Shown piece after piece: positions 50,123 to 61,236 of a stretch of DNA of 64,000 nucleotides. Numbering within the stretch: the stretch's first letter is position 1; each line of letters starts with the position of its first letter. The notes under the pieces were generated by a model, which was not told the DNA's origin, ran no database searches, and saw only the letters and a program-made list of their open reading frames with translations. The position numbers and the translations under genes were made by a program. The DNA lies in contig NW_005178676.1 in NCBI RefSeq assembly GCF_000350225.1, forward strand, positions 131,998-195,997, in the 5' to 3' direction. The DNA comes from Chondrus crispus. Its lineage: Eukaryota; Rhodophyta; Florideophyceae; Gigartinales; Gigartinaceae.

Positions 50123-50740
50123 TGTAGTGCCCTGTACGCTATAGCGGGACTGCTGTCCCTACCAGCCAAAATCGCGCTGGACCACCACCACGTGTACCAT
50201 GGGTACATGTGGACTCCCCGGTCCCTAGGCCAGATCCCCACCGGTGGACACGTGTAATACCTCTGCCACACCTCTGGGCTACACTCGTATATTCTAGTTA
50301 CTCTAATTTATAGTGTAATTTAGCTTCGCCATTACGGCGACGGGGACTACATAGTCAACCCGATAATCAAAGTAAAGAGGCACGAAGCCTCGGGTCTTTT
50401 ACCTTGGTTTCTGGATTCTAGGTTGTAGCCTCGACTCGGTACTGGCTCGCCCATACCGACCGAGCCATCCACACCCCTAGAATCCTAACTGCCTTCCCCC
50501 GCGCGCGTCGACCCATCCGCGCGAGCCCTACGTTAACAACTGTGCTGTCCGCTCCGTTAGCTCTGTTTTTCCTTTAATTCTTCCTCTTTTTGCTCACTCT
50601 AGTTCTACTTTTCTACCGTGCAAGCCGCGCCCGGATCCCTGTTCCGGTTATCCATCGGGTGGTCTCTCGTCATCCCCTTACGCGTCCGAACGCGCGTCGC
50701 TCTTTCTACAGCCCGCCACACGTGGCTGTAGTGCACGACA
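50123..50740 (+). repeat. 5' LTR of the Ty3-type element
   Basis: The left end is fixed by the abrupt stop of the Copia RNase H sense at 50122. The right end is fixed by TGGT after TTT, as in the first element. It contains CACGTG cores near 50190 and 50250 and short palindromes such as CACGTGTACCATGGGTAC. Confidence 0.65.
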
Positions 50741-52340
50741 TTTTGGTCTCCCGACCTAGAAACAGTCGATACTCTCGTGCATCCGAGTGTCCTCTTCCTT
50801 GACGTACTTTCCCTTTCTATCTCTCCTCCCTGCGCCTTTCCCTCACGCACCGACTGTTAGGTGTATTCGCCATGGTGACCGGCTCCAAGTCGTCCCATGA
50901 CACTCGTCCGAGAGACGTCTAAGCTCCCGTCGCGGCGTGGATCATGCCGAACCGCCGCGAAGGCCTCCATGAAGCCGAGAGGTTCTCTCTCAACTTAATC
51001 GAGGAGAAACTCAACTCGCACACCGCCAAGATACGCGAGATGATGGACAGCCTTGTTGCTGGTAAGATCGCCGCTCAGACCGAGGTATAGTCTCAACAGG
51101 GACGTGATCGCCTCGCCGCGTTAGAAAGCGTTCTCCCTCGAGCGTGGCAGAAGGAAATCGGGTCCACCGTCGACGAGACGCTCCTTCCTCTACGGGAGGA
51201 AGTAAATCGCCTGACGCAGGAAGTCAACGACCTCCGTCGGCGTAACCTCGCCTTGGAATCGGCGCAAACACTACTCATCCCCGGTAGACAAGACGAGTCG
51301 ACCGCGTCGAAGCCAAGATCTAACCCGCAGTTACATGCGTTACAACCGTTGGAAGAAACCTACTGTTCGCCGACGTCACGAAATCGGCTCTCACGGCCGC
51401 TGGTATCCCGTTCCCCGGCCCCCTGACGATGGAGGGACAACAAGATCCTATCCCGGACCAAGCGGGCGCCCGAGGTCCGTTGCCAAGATCGTCCCGCAAC
51501 CAGAAGGTCAAGCTCGAAGGCCGCCATCACAAGTCCGGCCACGGAAGCCGACCTGACCCGGAGGATCTCTCCGGTTACTCGGGTGGATCCCCGCCCTCAG
51601 CTTCAGACACCGACTCCGATTCGGACTCCGAAGCCGAGGCATTCACGGTACCACAACCGACCTTCGGCCCTTAGGCGAACGGTGTCACGGTGTGGAAACC
51701 GACAAACCACCGCTTCGGAGGCGTGTGCAACTATCGAGCTTACCGTCTCGTGAATACAGACCCCACTGTCGATGCAAAGGTGTACCCCACGACGCGCAAG
51801 CTCGTGCAATATCTCCTCGTCGTAATGGGAGAGTACAAGTTTAACAGGTTCGACCCGATCAAAGTCATCAGCTTTTCGGATAGATGTAAGGAGAATTTCG
51901 ACGACGCAGAAATGTCGGAGGCAATGGCTCTCATGGCCTTGCCGCATCTCTGTAGTGCAATGTGCCTGGCAGGCCGCCAACACAGTCTGACGGTCAAACA
52001 AAAAGAAGAAAAACAACAACAGCAACAACCACTGCCGATGGCACGCGCTACGGAGCGTTCGAGACTCCCTTTCCCCTTCTGTGGGCTTGCCGCTCACGGT
52101 AGCTCAACTCCGACGGGGGGAGTAAGGAAAGATGCCCGCCCCGGGAGGATAATGGTGGTAGAGACTTGTGAAGACTTGAGTCCTCGACGAGTGCGGGTTG
52201 GGCTTGTCTACGAGGATGTAACCGCGGTTCGCTGGGTTGTAAGGCCAATGCTCGGCGAGCGTCTTCAGCACCTTGGGTATAATTCAAGGTCTTCGACGGG
52301 GGCTGGTTCAGCACTACCCGACGGGATCGTAACCGTGTAG
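50123..52340 (+). mobile_element. Ty3-type LTR element, 5' LTR and gag remains
   Basis: Plus-strand element. A 618-bp LTR (50123-50740, TGTAGTGCCC...GCACGACA) is followed by TTT and a TGGT-starting primer-binding-type site, the same offset as in the element at 1-4096. Gag-like sequence runs from about 50944 to 52340. It includes a coiled-coil (LNLIEEKLNSHTAKIREMMD, LREEVNRLTQEVNDLRRRN) and a capsid-like block (CNYRAYRLVN, DPIKVISFSD) related to the first element's gag. Broken several times. It has inserted in the Copia remnant on its left. No polymerase or 3' LTR was found, so it is either truncated or dispersed further right. Confidence 0.7.
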
Positions 52341-52558
52341 CAACGCTACTACCGACGTGTTGCCCGATGGCTAAAAACACCCTCACCAGCGCGATCGCAA
52401 TCGCGGTAGGTGGTACCAACTCTGTCTTGTACAGTAAGACCTTCGACGGAGGCGTCGTTGCAACAGCCTTCCGACGGAACTTGAAACAGTAGCAGCGCTA
52501 CACAACGTGTTGCCCGATGGCTAAAACACCTACACCGGATCGGTCGCAACCAACTCCA
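52286..52558 (+). repeat. two-copy tandem duplication of about 140 bp
   Basis: The segment starting AAGGTCTTCGACGG (52286) recurs from AAGACCTTCGACGG (52436). Both copies contain GTAGCAACGCTAC-like sequence, ACGTGTTGCCCGATGGCTAAA (shared core) and ACCAACTC. It begins at the end of the gag-like region. 52559-53100 to its right is AT-rich and has no recognised content. Confidence 0.65.
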
Positions 52559-53121
52559 GTGGAACTAACACAATTAAGGGAAAAATAGAGGTAGAGATAG
52601 AAAAGAATAGGGGAATAAAGGAAAAAGAAAAGGGAACCTCCGACCGCAAAGGATGCCGTAGGCTTAGGTAAAAGGGAGCGTCTTGGTAGAGACGGACTTC
52701 GACCAAGGCGACAATCAACTCTGGCAACTCCGGTTGGGTTACCTTTACTGACTTGGTGGTCGGAGGGCTAAGGTATATATCGCCCCGCCGGAGCCACTAC
52801 AGTAGCTCGCGGCACTAGATCCTAAATCTAATCTAGTGTCAGCAAAATTAATGCCAACTAATTAACTAAATAAAATAAAATAATTAAAAATTAAAACTGT
52901 GCAATTATTCACACGTGGTCCCCCAACCCGGACTACTTTTCAAATCCAAATATTTTCCTTTCTTTTCACCCCCCTTTTCAGGTGCGTATTGCACTACATA
53001 TCCCCCTTTCGAGCGCTCCTGTACGCCGCTCCGCCATCGTATAATCTCCTCGCCGTTTCTCTCATAACCCTACACCGCCGTGTCCGGTAATCGGTGAAAG
53101 TGCAAGAGCAAGACGGGCCCC

Positions 53122-55073
53122 ATGTTTCCTTCGTCCCCAAGCCACTCGAGTGGTGGTACCAAACGCAAGCGCCACGGCGTAGGCTTTTCTTCCACTTCCC
53201 ACGACCCTCTAAGTCTTCCTTCCATCCCTCGATTACCCCCTGATCCCCAACATGCCGGCCCTGTTGCCCAAATCGATTCCGGTCCTAACACTCCGTCCTC
53301 ACGTCGATACCCTGCAGCGTCGGAGCTTCACGATAAGGCCATGCGCCTTAATCCTGAGCTTTTCGCTTCCGCTAAATGGTTCTCAGTGATCGGTTTATGC
53401 GCCTTCGATGACATTGCTTACTCGTTCGCCGACGGCGCCGGTATGCTTCCAGGACAAATCCCCCTTCAAGCTATTCGGTCTTACGATTGGTTGGCTGGCA
53501 TCGCCATTCCTCCCTCCATCCTGTGTCACACTCCGCCCCCTGGTCGTGTGGTGTAATCGACCAGCTTCATGCCCGCTGTTTGCGACAGGCTTGAGCTTCC
53601 ATTGACGTAGGATCTCAACCCTGAGGAAATCGATTGTGACACGTAGCAGTTTCGCACCGAGGGCGAGCGGTCTTACCTCGATAACATGCTGGCCTGGACC
53701 TCCCATAACCCTCCTCGTGAAGCTAACTGCCTTTGGTTCAACCAATGGACCGTCTCGGGCGACGCCATGATGTGGACCAAAGCCATAATTCCGGCTAATT
53801 TCCGACTTATCAAGCGGGGTACCATCCCCTTCTTTCAGCACACAGTGCGCTTCGAACGCCGTATTCGGTCTGACACGGGTTATTTGTGGCCTACCAGATG
53901 TTGGAGGCGCGTGAAATCTCGAGGTCCCATTACGCGAATCGTTATCAACGTATTCCGTCGTGGTGGAGCCAATTTGAGGTCTGCCAAGGCTTTTGGGCTG
54001 AGCTCGGCCCCGCGTACACGTATTAGGGAAGGTATTTACGTGATCCTCGACACGGCCTTTGGGTAGTCTTCCTCACAGAGTGGTGTACCAAAGTGGCAGT
54101 GACCCTCCTGTGGGAGACTCACGACTGCTGGAGGTTGTGGTACTTGCCTCCCCAGCTCATCAGCCTCATGCGACGCCTCGATTATTCGATTCCCCTGGGC
54201 GGTGCTAATGCAGACACCGAACTGCATTCTCTCCTCGATAAAATAGAGGAGGTCGATTGGGACTCGATACCGCGTCAAAATTCCTCTCGTTCCTTCGTCC
54301 GGCAACGCCCCTCCTTCTCTCCTGGTAGTGCTCATCGTGGTGCGGGGTACTACGCTTGGTTTAACCCCTGGACGGGATCGCAATGTTCTTGCGACGAGGC
54401 GCGTCTGAGTCGGCAGTATGGGAGTCAGACGCCCGTTCCGGTTGAATTGTCCGTCTTTCTTGCGGATCCCCGCGAGCGCGACCTCTGCCCCAGAGAACCT
54501 TTGCGTTCTCCCCCTGTGTTACTGGTCCCACCGACTTCACTTCCTGTTGATCCGGCCGACCCCACTCTCCCCGTGAATGCTTCGATAAGGGCGACGAGAG
54601 CCCCTGGGTGTGAGGAGGTCAAATCCCCTTTTCGGTCCCATTCACCTCCAGTGGCCAGGTGTCAACCTCTATCAGAGACGAGAGAGGTCCCCTCGTCATC
54701 TAGCCGGACTGACAGTCTGTCCGTGCGCGCAGCCCCAGAAAGGAATGGAAATTCTTTGTCCCTTACCCCCTTGGCTCCTCCTGCGCCGTCTTCCCCTGTG
54801 CACGTCCCAGCTCGTCCCCCTTCTTCTGCGGCTGTTCCAGTTGCCGCCCCCTTGTCACCAATCTTCGACGCAGTCCAATCGACCAGGGGAGGTTCGACCT
54901 CCCCGTCCTCTCCAGATGTTATCAAAAAGAACGACGGCGCCGCCAGCGTCTATCGCACATTGCTCCGTGCTCACGGAATAAACGAGGGGGCTCTTCGAGG
55001 AGCGTCCCTCGTTGACCTGCGCTTACTGGCGCAACTTATCGCCTCACTTCCGAAGGAAAAAATGCTTGGATGA
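53122..55073 (+). pseudogene. unrecognised broken ORF region, probably of a mobile element
   Basis: Nearly 2 kb of plus-strand coding-like sequence from an ATG at 53122, broken about three to four times. The first part has a KRKRHG nuclear-signal-like start, then an aromatic globular stretch (ELFASAKWFSVIGLCAFDD, RSYDWLAGIAIPP). The middle has WFNQWTVSGDAMMWTKAI and LIKRGTIPFFQHTVRFERR. A later segment repeats the theme as AWFNPWTGSQCSCDEARL. The end is a long Ser/Pro-rich tail with a helical last 40 residues (VYRTLLRAHGINEGAL...LRLLAQLIASLPKEKM). No family is recognised. Its place among Ty3-type relics suggests that it belongs to one of them. Confidence 0.45.
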
Positions 55074-58000
55074 ATTGTCCCATTGACCCATTGCCGATGG
55101 TAGCGTCCTGCCGATCCATGTTCGGATCATTGTCCTCTGAGAGTGTCGTCTCATCGTCGACACTTCCCTTCGTTCCACCGAAAATAAATTGCATTTCCGT
55201 CTCCTATCAACTTCCTCCTCTTGTTGCATTTTTCTTCTCTTTATCCAACACGTACGTCACCCTTCTCCTCATTTTCCTTTTCCTTCTCTTTTCTCATACG
55301 CCCGGTCGCCGCGGTCGCATTTTCTTCTCTCCACTTTCCTCCTCTTTTCCTCGTTACTGTCTCCCTTCTCTTATCTATTTTTCGTGGACCTCTGCTACTG
55401 CAGTTGCACATCCTCTATTTCCTTCTCTTTTCCTTTGCTAATCCACAAGACCGCCGGCTGGGGAGTCATGCCCTCTTTTCTTTTTTTTCATTGATCGGCC
55501 CACGGACCTCTCACTGCCTTCCGAAATGCCCCCACCTTCCTTAGCCTTCAGGCTTTCCCGATGTCTATTTTCACGCCTCTACGAGACAATATCCTAGCTC
55601 TCCAACACGTGATTACCTCCTCTGCGGTTCTCGGATTGTGTAATGATCCCGATCAATCCCTGTCCTGACGTCATCGACGCCTATACAAAGTCATCAGGTA
55701 CAATCTCCTCCTCCTTATTTTTCTGTCTGCGCCCCGCCGACGGCGGTTGCATCTTTCCCTCAATCCCTCACTCCTTCTCTTTTTCCGTTCATCTGCTTTC
55801 CGTGATACAGTGTGTCGCTGCGTTAGTTCCGCACCTCCTTGCCAACCTGTCCTACAGGTTCCTCACCGGGGATGATTTTGTGAGAGTCGACTCGGCGTGT
55901 CGACTCGATCCTTTTTAGCACGCGTACGGGTGCTTTTCCAGGTAGCCACGCATCAAAAATAAACGAAAAGGCTATGTGTATTACGATCGTCGGCGGGACT
56001 GACCTCTTCTTTTCTCCTTCGTACGTCGCTGTCGTCGAGGATCGGATTCGTATCGTCACTGCCAAGAGGATGAGCATAACACTTCCCTGTCTCCGAAGTG
56101 CCGCGCATGATCGTAAAAGTGTACTTGCCCAGTGGGCATGGCGTCAACACTGCCTCCCTCAACTACGCATCATCCGCGTCAATGTAAGAAGGACCCTTCG
56201 ACGTCCCAAAATTCATCCCTCGAAAAATGTGTCTTCAATCCCTCGTAGGACGACAGCCTCACGTGGTACATTCATTCTGACAATGCTTTGCTTTTCTAGG
56301 CTCGATGATCAATTTGCTTGTAATTTGCGTTGCAACTTTGAGATAGGGCGCGCTCCGGCTGTGGACGGGTGAGCACGAATGGGCGGACTTGTTACGGTGG
56401 TGGTGTTTGTCCGTACGGCGTAACTCATCATCGATGTGCAACCCTCGTGCCCGGCAGACCAGGACAGAATAGATAACTGAGGAGAGACGACAGTGTATCG
56501 TTGTCCGAGTTGTCTCCTTGACGTTCCAGCGATCAGTTCACAGTGGCTGTCCGTACGGCCGTCTCTCCTTTCCCGCAGTCCTTCCTTCAGCCGTCTCTCT
56601 CAGTCTCTCGTCTTCTCTTGCCCATTCCTCGGAGCCTTCTGGTGAGTACAGTAACGGTGGTCATTGCCATCGCGTTGGCTCCTCAATACGCGCGGGGGAC
56701 CTTGCACATTCGTCATTCTATGTAGTTCTTTGTCATTCCAATGTTCTCTCCGGTTACCTCCCCTCATTCGCGAAACATGGGGGAGGGTGCGCGGTGATCC
56801 GGACCTCTTTTTCTCTCTCTCTCTGCAATTTCAGGGGATAAACTGCGGATTACCTGGTATGGCACGAATTACACGTGATTCCACCGCTCAGATTGAGTCC
56901 ATGTGAAATGGCGGTCGTCTCCTCGTCAGTAGTTGCTTCGTATGGGACTTGTCAGCGGTATCGAGGGTACCGGTGGTCTTAGCAGGAATCGTCGGTCGCC
57001 ATTTTGAGGATCAATCGCGCCGCCTCGAAAACAACACTTTCAATCACCCCCCGTCGGCGCTCAGAACCAGCAGTACACCTGCACACGTGGCTACGTGTGT
57101 CCCAGCTTCGTCACGACAAATTCCGTCTCCTAATCGAGCATGCCAGGTACAGTTGTTCACGGCATTAAATCAATGAGGCTCGCCGTTTCTCAGCCATTTC
57201 CTCTAAGCCGTCCATACCGGATACCTCCCCGGTTCACGCAGCCAACATCCGAAACTGCTTCTAAGTCTGCTCTTGGACCTTTTCCAGGGATGCGGGCCAT
57301 TCTCTTGCACGCCGCCGACATGTACCCCTTTCCTCCGCTAACTGTCCATTTTCTTTCGCCTGAAAGAACCACACCGTTATTGCTCTTACGACTTAANNNN
57401 NNNNNNNNNNNNNNNNNNNNNNNNNNNNNNNNNNNNNNNNNNNNNNNNNNNNNNNNNNNNNNNNNNNNNNNNNNNNNNNNNNNNNNNNNNNNNNNNTCAC
57501 CTTTCCTCCGGGACGGGGGTGATTGGTCACATCTTGTTTCCTCGCTCATAAACCTACCGATGATCCCCGCCTCGAGAGGCATTCTCTCCCACGGATGCTC
57601 TGACTTGCTCAAGAGAGCTCGATCGCGAGCACGACCGATGGTTCTTCGCGGAAAGGACTTGTAAGTCGCTCCTCGCATTCTGCTTGGGTCCCGCTCGTCA
57701 AGATCGATGTCTTTTCGGTCCTCCTCGTCCTTCGTGTTGACGTCGCGGTGCGAAGTTATGTTCCGCCTTTGCAAGAAATAAAATAAACAAGCAAAGGAAC
57801 CGATAAAAAATAAAAAATACAGGGGGGTAGAAACGGTAGCAGGAAAATAAGTAATGGGCCGCGGAGAGACAGAGAGCTTCCTACATCAGGTCGCTCGACT
57901 TCTTGACCTTCGGAACACATCCGAGACGCTTGGGAAGAGCTCGACGACGTCGTCGTCTGACGCTGTAAGCAGCGTCCTGCATGCTGGTCGGCGACTCTGC

Positions 58001-59271
58001 ATCCTGCCGCCTTCTGATACTTCTCCTACTAGTCTCGCCGTACTGTATACGCAGTCGGCGTACTGAATCTCGTCGCTTGACGTCCTTGGGCATTCAAAAA
58101 AAAGAAAATGACAAAACAAAACAACAAGCACTCCTTCTCGGTGTAACACACCGCATGATTACTTGATGACGACCGTCGAGTCGCCGTTCTGACTTGGTCT
58201 TGAGACGTCGATGGATTGAAGTCGCAAATCTTGTTCGCCGTCGTTCGCGACGAGAGGTTCGCGTTCTGTACGTCACAAAATAAAAACAAAAATAAATACA
58301 CGAACGAAAACAAAGAAGTGGGGAAGGTAGGAAGGTATAGTGTCAAGCCAGTGAGTAGGTCGCTCGTAGTTCAAAAAAAATGGTGCGCGACAAAACCCCT
58401 TCCTTTGAGCGTTTTGGGACTCGCTGATCGACCTCCGCTGTGCGGGGTCGTTTCCTTGACATTAACAGACAAAAATAAAAGAGACAAACAAAATGGAGAA
58501 TAACAAAGCGAAGATCCAGTAGCTGATCGTCGGTGATCTGCAAATGCGTTGCGCGCGTGCAAAAAGAAAACACGGAGGGCCAGTGTCTGCCGCAACCGAC
58601 AGCCTTCTCGATATCCCCTCAGTTAGGCTGGGCTTCCTTCACACGCGGTCTCACTGCACGCAATAGCGTCTGTCTCCTCTGGCTTGTGAGCACTGTAGGC
58701 GGCTCAAGTCGATCCCTTTTTTGACTTTCCGTACAGGACGATCGTGCTCCTCCTTCACTCGTTCGTGAGTTCGCTTGGATATTTGGTACGGACTCATGTG
58801 CGCCATTCGCAATTTCTCTAAGTACCCAGCGCCTCGTGTGTCTCCCCGGCAGCATACAGTGTCTTCCTACATTCCAATTAAAAATTCCCAATGCTGTTCT
58901 GTGTTTCACCTTGGCGATGCAGCAATCGTCGTGAATCATCTCCTCCGAGTACCGTACAGTACCTTCCCATTCTCTTCCGTACTTCGCCATTTTTGTGAGG
59001 AGTGGATCTCCGGTCCGAACGTCACTTCTCGTGACCTTGGCGACCCCTGCTCACTCCTAGACAGCGTAGTACCTTATCTTCGGACTGCAATAAAAATTAT
59101 CAATTCCTGAAATCGCGGCACGCGTCGCTCTACTTGTCTGTAGGGGACCGGAGGGCCCCTCACCTAACTCTTTCCATCTCGTCGTTTCCTTTTCCGTCTC
59201 CCTCGGGTCGGCTCACTCTCCCCAGTGCGGACTGTCGCACTGATGCCGGCATGTGGACTTCTTGACTACAA
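55074..59271. other. relic region: pyrimidine-rich block, A-rich islands, no gene recognised
   Basis: 55190-55560 is strongly C/T-rich on the plus strand. 57770-58575 alternates G/C-rich segments with short A-rich islands. Elsewhere only short unrelated frames are seen. TGTAGTC directly behind the integrase stop (59270 on the minus strand) could be the start of that element's 3' LTR, but no matching end was found. Confidence 0.4.
57397..57496. other. assembly gap (100 N)
   Basis: Exactly 100 N, the usual placeholder for a gap of unknown size, so the two sides may not be close neighbours. Confidence 0.95.
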
Positions 59272-60539
59272 CTATCCTGATTGAGCTTGCGCGACCTGCG
59301 CGGGCAAGGACAATCTTTTCCGTCGGAAATACGTGACGGCCGCGCTGCGGGGTAATTGCTCAATGGGTTCCCACGTTGCATCCTTGAGGGTATACCCATA
59401 CCATCTCACTTTGAGAATTAATTTCTCCCCGTCGTAGCCGTGGTCCACGATCTTGTCGATCACATACTCCTGACTCCCGGCTCCTTCTTCCTGCGTGTCC
59501 AACTGTCCGTCCCTCTTCCGAAGAGCCAGCGACTCATCCTCATCCTGCTCTTCCGAACCTCCCATCTCTTGTAGATCGGGCGGGATGCCCGCATCTTCTT
59601 GATTTATCAAAGGTTCGTCATCCGTCCTATCCTTCCTTTGCGCGGCGGGTTCTTCTCGTTCGCCTTCTCGGTTGAGAAATTGTAGCGCTTGTCGTAGCTC
59701 AACTATCGGCGTGTAGTCCATTGGACTTGGGGCTAATTCGACCCTATCTCGCGACACGCGCTCTTCCTGGTCGCCGATGGCAATGACGACCGTATTCTCA
59801 GTTGACTCCTTCACTTGATATGGACCCGTAGCCACTTGTGCCAACGTATGTTTCGGCTCGGTGGCTGTGCCTTGCTCTTTCCGAAGGAATACATAGGATC
59901 CTGAAGGGATGTCATACTTAGACTTGCGGAGCCTTGCGTCGGAATTTCGCTTGTAGCGCGCTTGTTTTTTCCGCAAGCTCTTACCAGCGCCTTTCATCAG
60001 GCTTTCCAACCACGACTGCCATTTCAGGTAGTACGTTCGATTCGAGCTAAATCCTTCCAAACTTGGCTGTGATTGTAACGCAATGCTTCTCGGCGCCCGA
60101 GCTAACACCAGCTCGAAGGGCGCGATGTTCGTAGTTCGATGAACTTGCGTGTTGTATGCGAACGTCACAGCGTCGCTAAATAGGTCCCAGTCCTTGGGAT
60201 GCTCTCCAACATATTTTCGCAACGCGGAAGTCAGCGTGCGGTTAAACCTCTCAACTTGGCCGTTGGCTTGCGGGTGGTACGTGGTCGTGAACATATTGTG
60301 TATGCCGAGAATTCGACAGACGTTCTGAAAGAACCGGGCCGTGAACTGTGTTCCATTGTCGGACAGCAGCTTGACCGGCGGTCCGTACACGAATACCCAA
60401 TGGTGAACGAAGGCTTGTGCGATGTGAGCAGCTGATATCTTATTCAACGGTACGGTTCGTACCAGTTTCGAGTATCGATCGCTGATCACGAGAATGTACC
60501 GATTTCCTCGTTTAGTTGTAATTAGCTCGCCGAGGATGT
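59272..60539 (-). mobile_element. Ty3-type chromovirus remnant: integrase plus chromodomain
   Basis: Minus-strand frame. Integrase core with D,D-35-E spacing: VISDRYSKLV, LLSDNGTQF, and Glu in HPQANGQVERFN. AFELVLARAPRS and the GPY-type domain (VATGPYQVKESTENTVV) follow. An acidic linker leads to a C-terminal chromodomain (YVIDKIVDHGYDGEKLILKV, RWYGYTLKDATWEP, YFRRKRL). Chromodomain integrases of this clade steer insertion to marked chromatin. The 5' part is lost at 60540, where an LTR-like block begins; reverse transcriptase is absent. The remaining frame is open. Confidence 0.88.
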
Positions 60540-61236
60540 TGTAGCATAAACACCCCCAGCGATAGGGGTGTATGCCAGTTCGACCGAGACCCTGGTCGAT
60601 CGGGAAGACGGGGGTGAAGCAAGACACCAGCTAACGGCACCGGGCAGCGGGCCCGGGTAGCGTGGTAGAGCGGGAACGGGGAGGACGCCGGTACGCGCGT
60701 GCGGTTCGACGCCTCGACGCCCCGGCACGGTACTGGGTAACGATCCAGTACCGACGGGCGGAGGCGGAGCCAGCTCGTGGGCGTACCGCGCGCGTCCTCA
60801 ACCCGCGCTCGGTGCCGCTTCTAAGGTAATTAGCGAGCGTTACCTTAGAATAAGCGGGAAGTCGGACCTTGACGGTCGGTCGGTGACAAGTCCGTCCTTG
60901 TCCTCCTCCACCACCGCGGGTCCGCTCCATATTTAATGTACAAAACAATCTATCATAACACTACAGTACCGAGGTACTGTAGTGGGCTACTGTAGTGCAG
61001 GTCGGCCTGCACTGTAATACTGTCAGCTATGTCGAGGCTGACAGTACACGTATTACCCGTGGTGCGTGCGCGTTTCGTTCGCGCGGTACACGTGTACAGG
61101 TGTGCACGCGTGCGCCCTGTACCCGAGGGGTACACGTGGCCACGCGCGGTAGTACTGTAGAGCATCGAGCTCTACAGCATTAGATCCCGTTGCTGATCTA
61201 ATCTAACTAAAAGGCCCCAGGGGGGGTTATACTACA
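60540..61236 (-). repeat. LTR-like block built of consecutive perfect hairpins
   Basis: Minus-strand start TGTAGTATAACCCC at 61236 (the same opening as the LTR at 3429-4096), end at 60540 (...TTTATGCTACA). It holds CACGTG cores near 61040-61140 like that LTR. Inside are at least six perfect hairpins, at 60728/60753, 60819/60850, 60959/60984, 60994/61013, 61018/61046 and 61155/61177, plus ATTAGATC facing GATCTAAT at 61179-61202. It adjoins the truncated integrase, but the five bases on each side differ (GATGT, CGGCC), so a clean solo-LTR insertion is not shown. Confidence 0.65.

Noticed and set aside
60540-61236. clean solo-LTR insertion in the integrase gene
   Set aside because: The flanking five bases differ and no integrase or reverse-transcriptase sense resumes on the far side, so only an LTR-like block is claimed.
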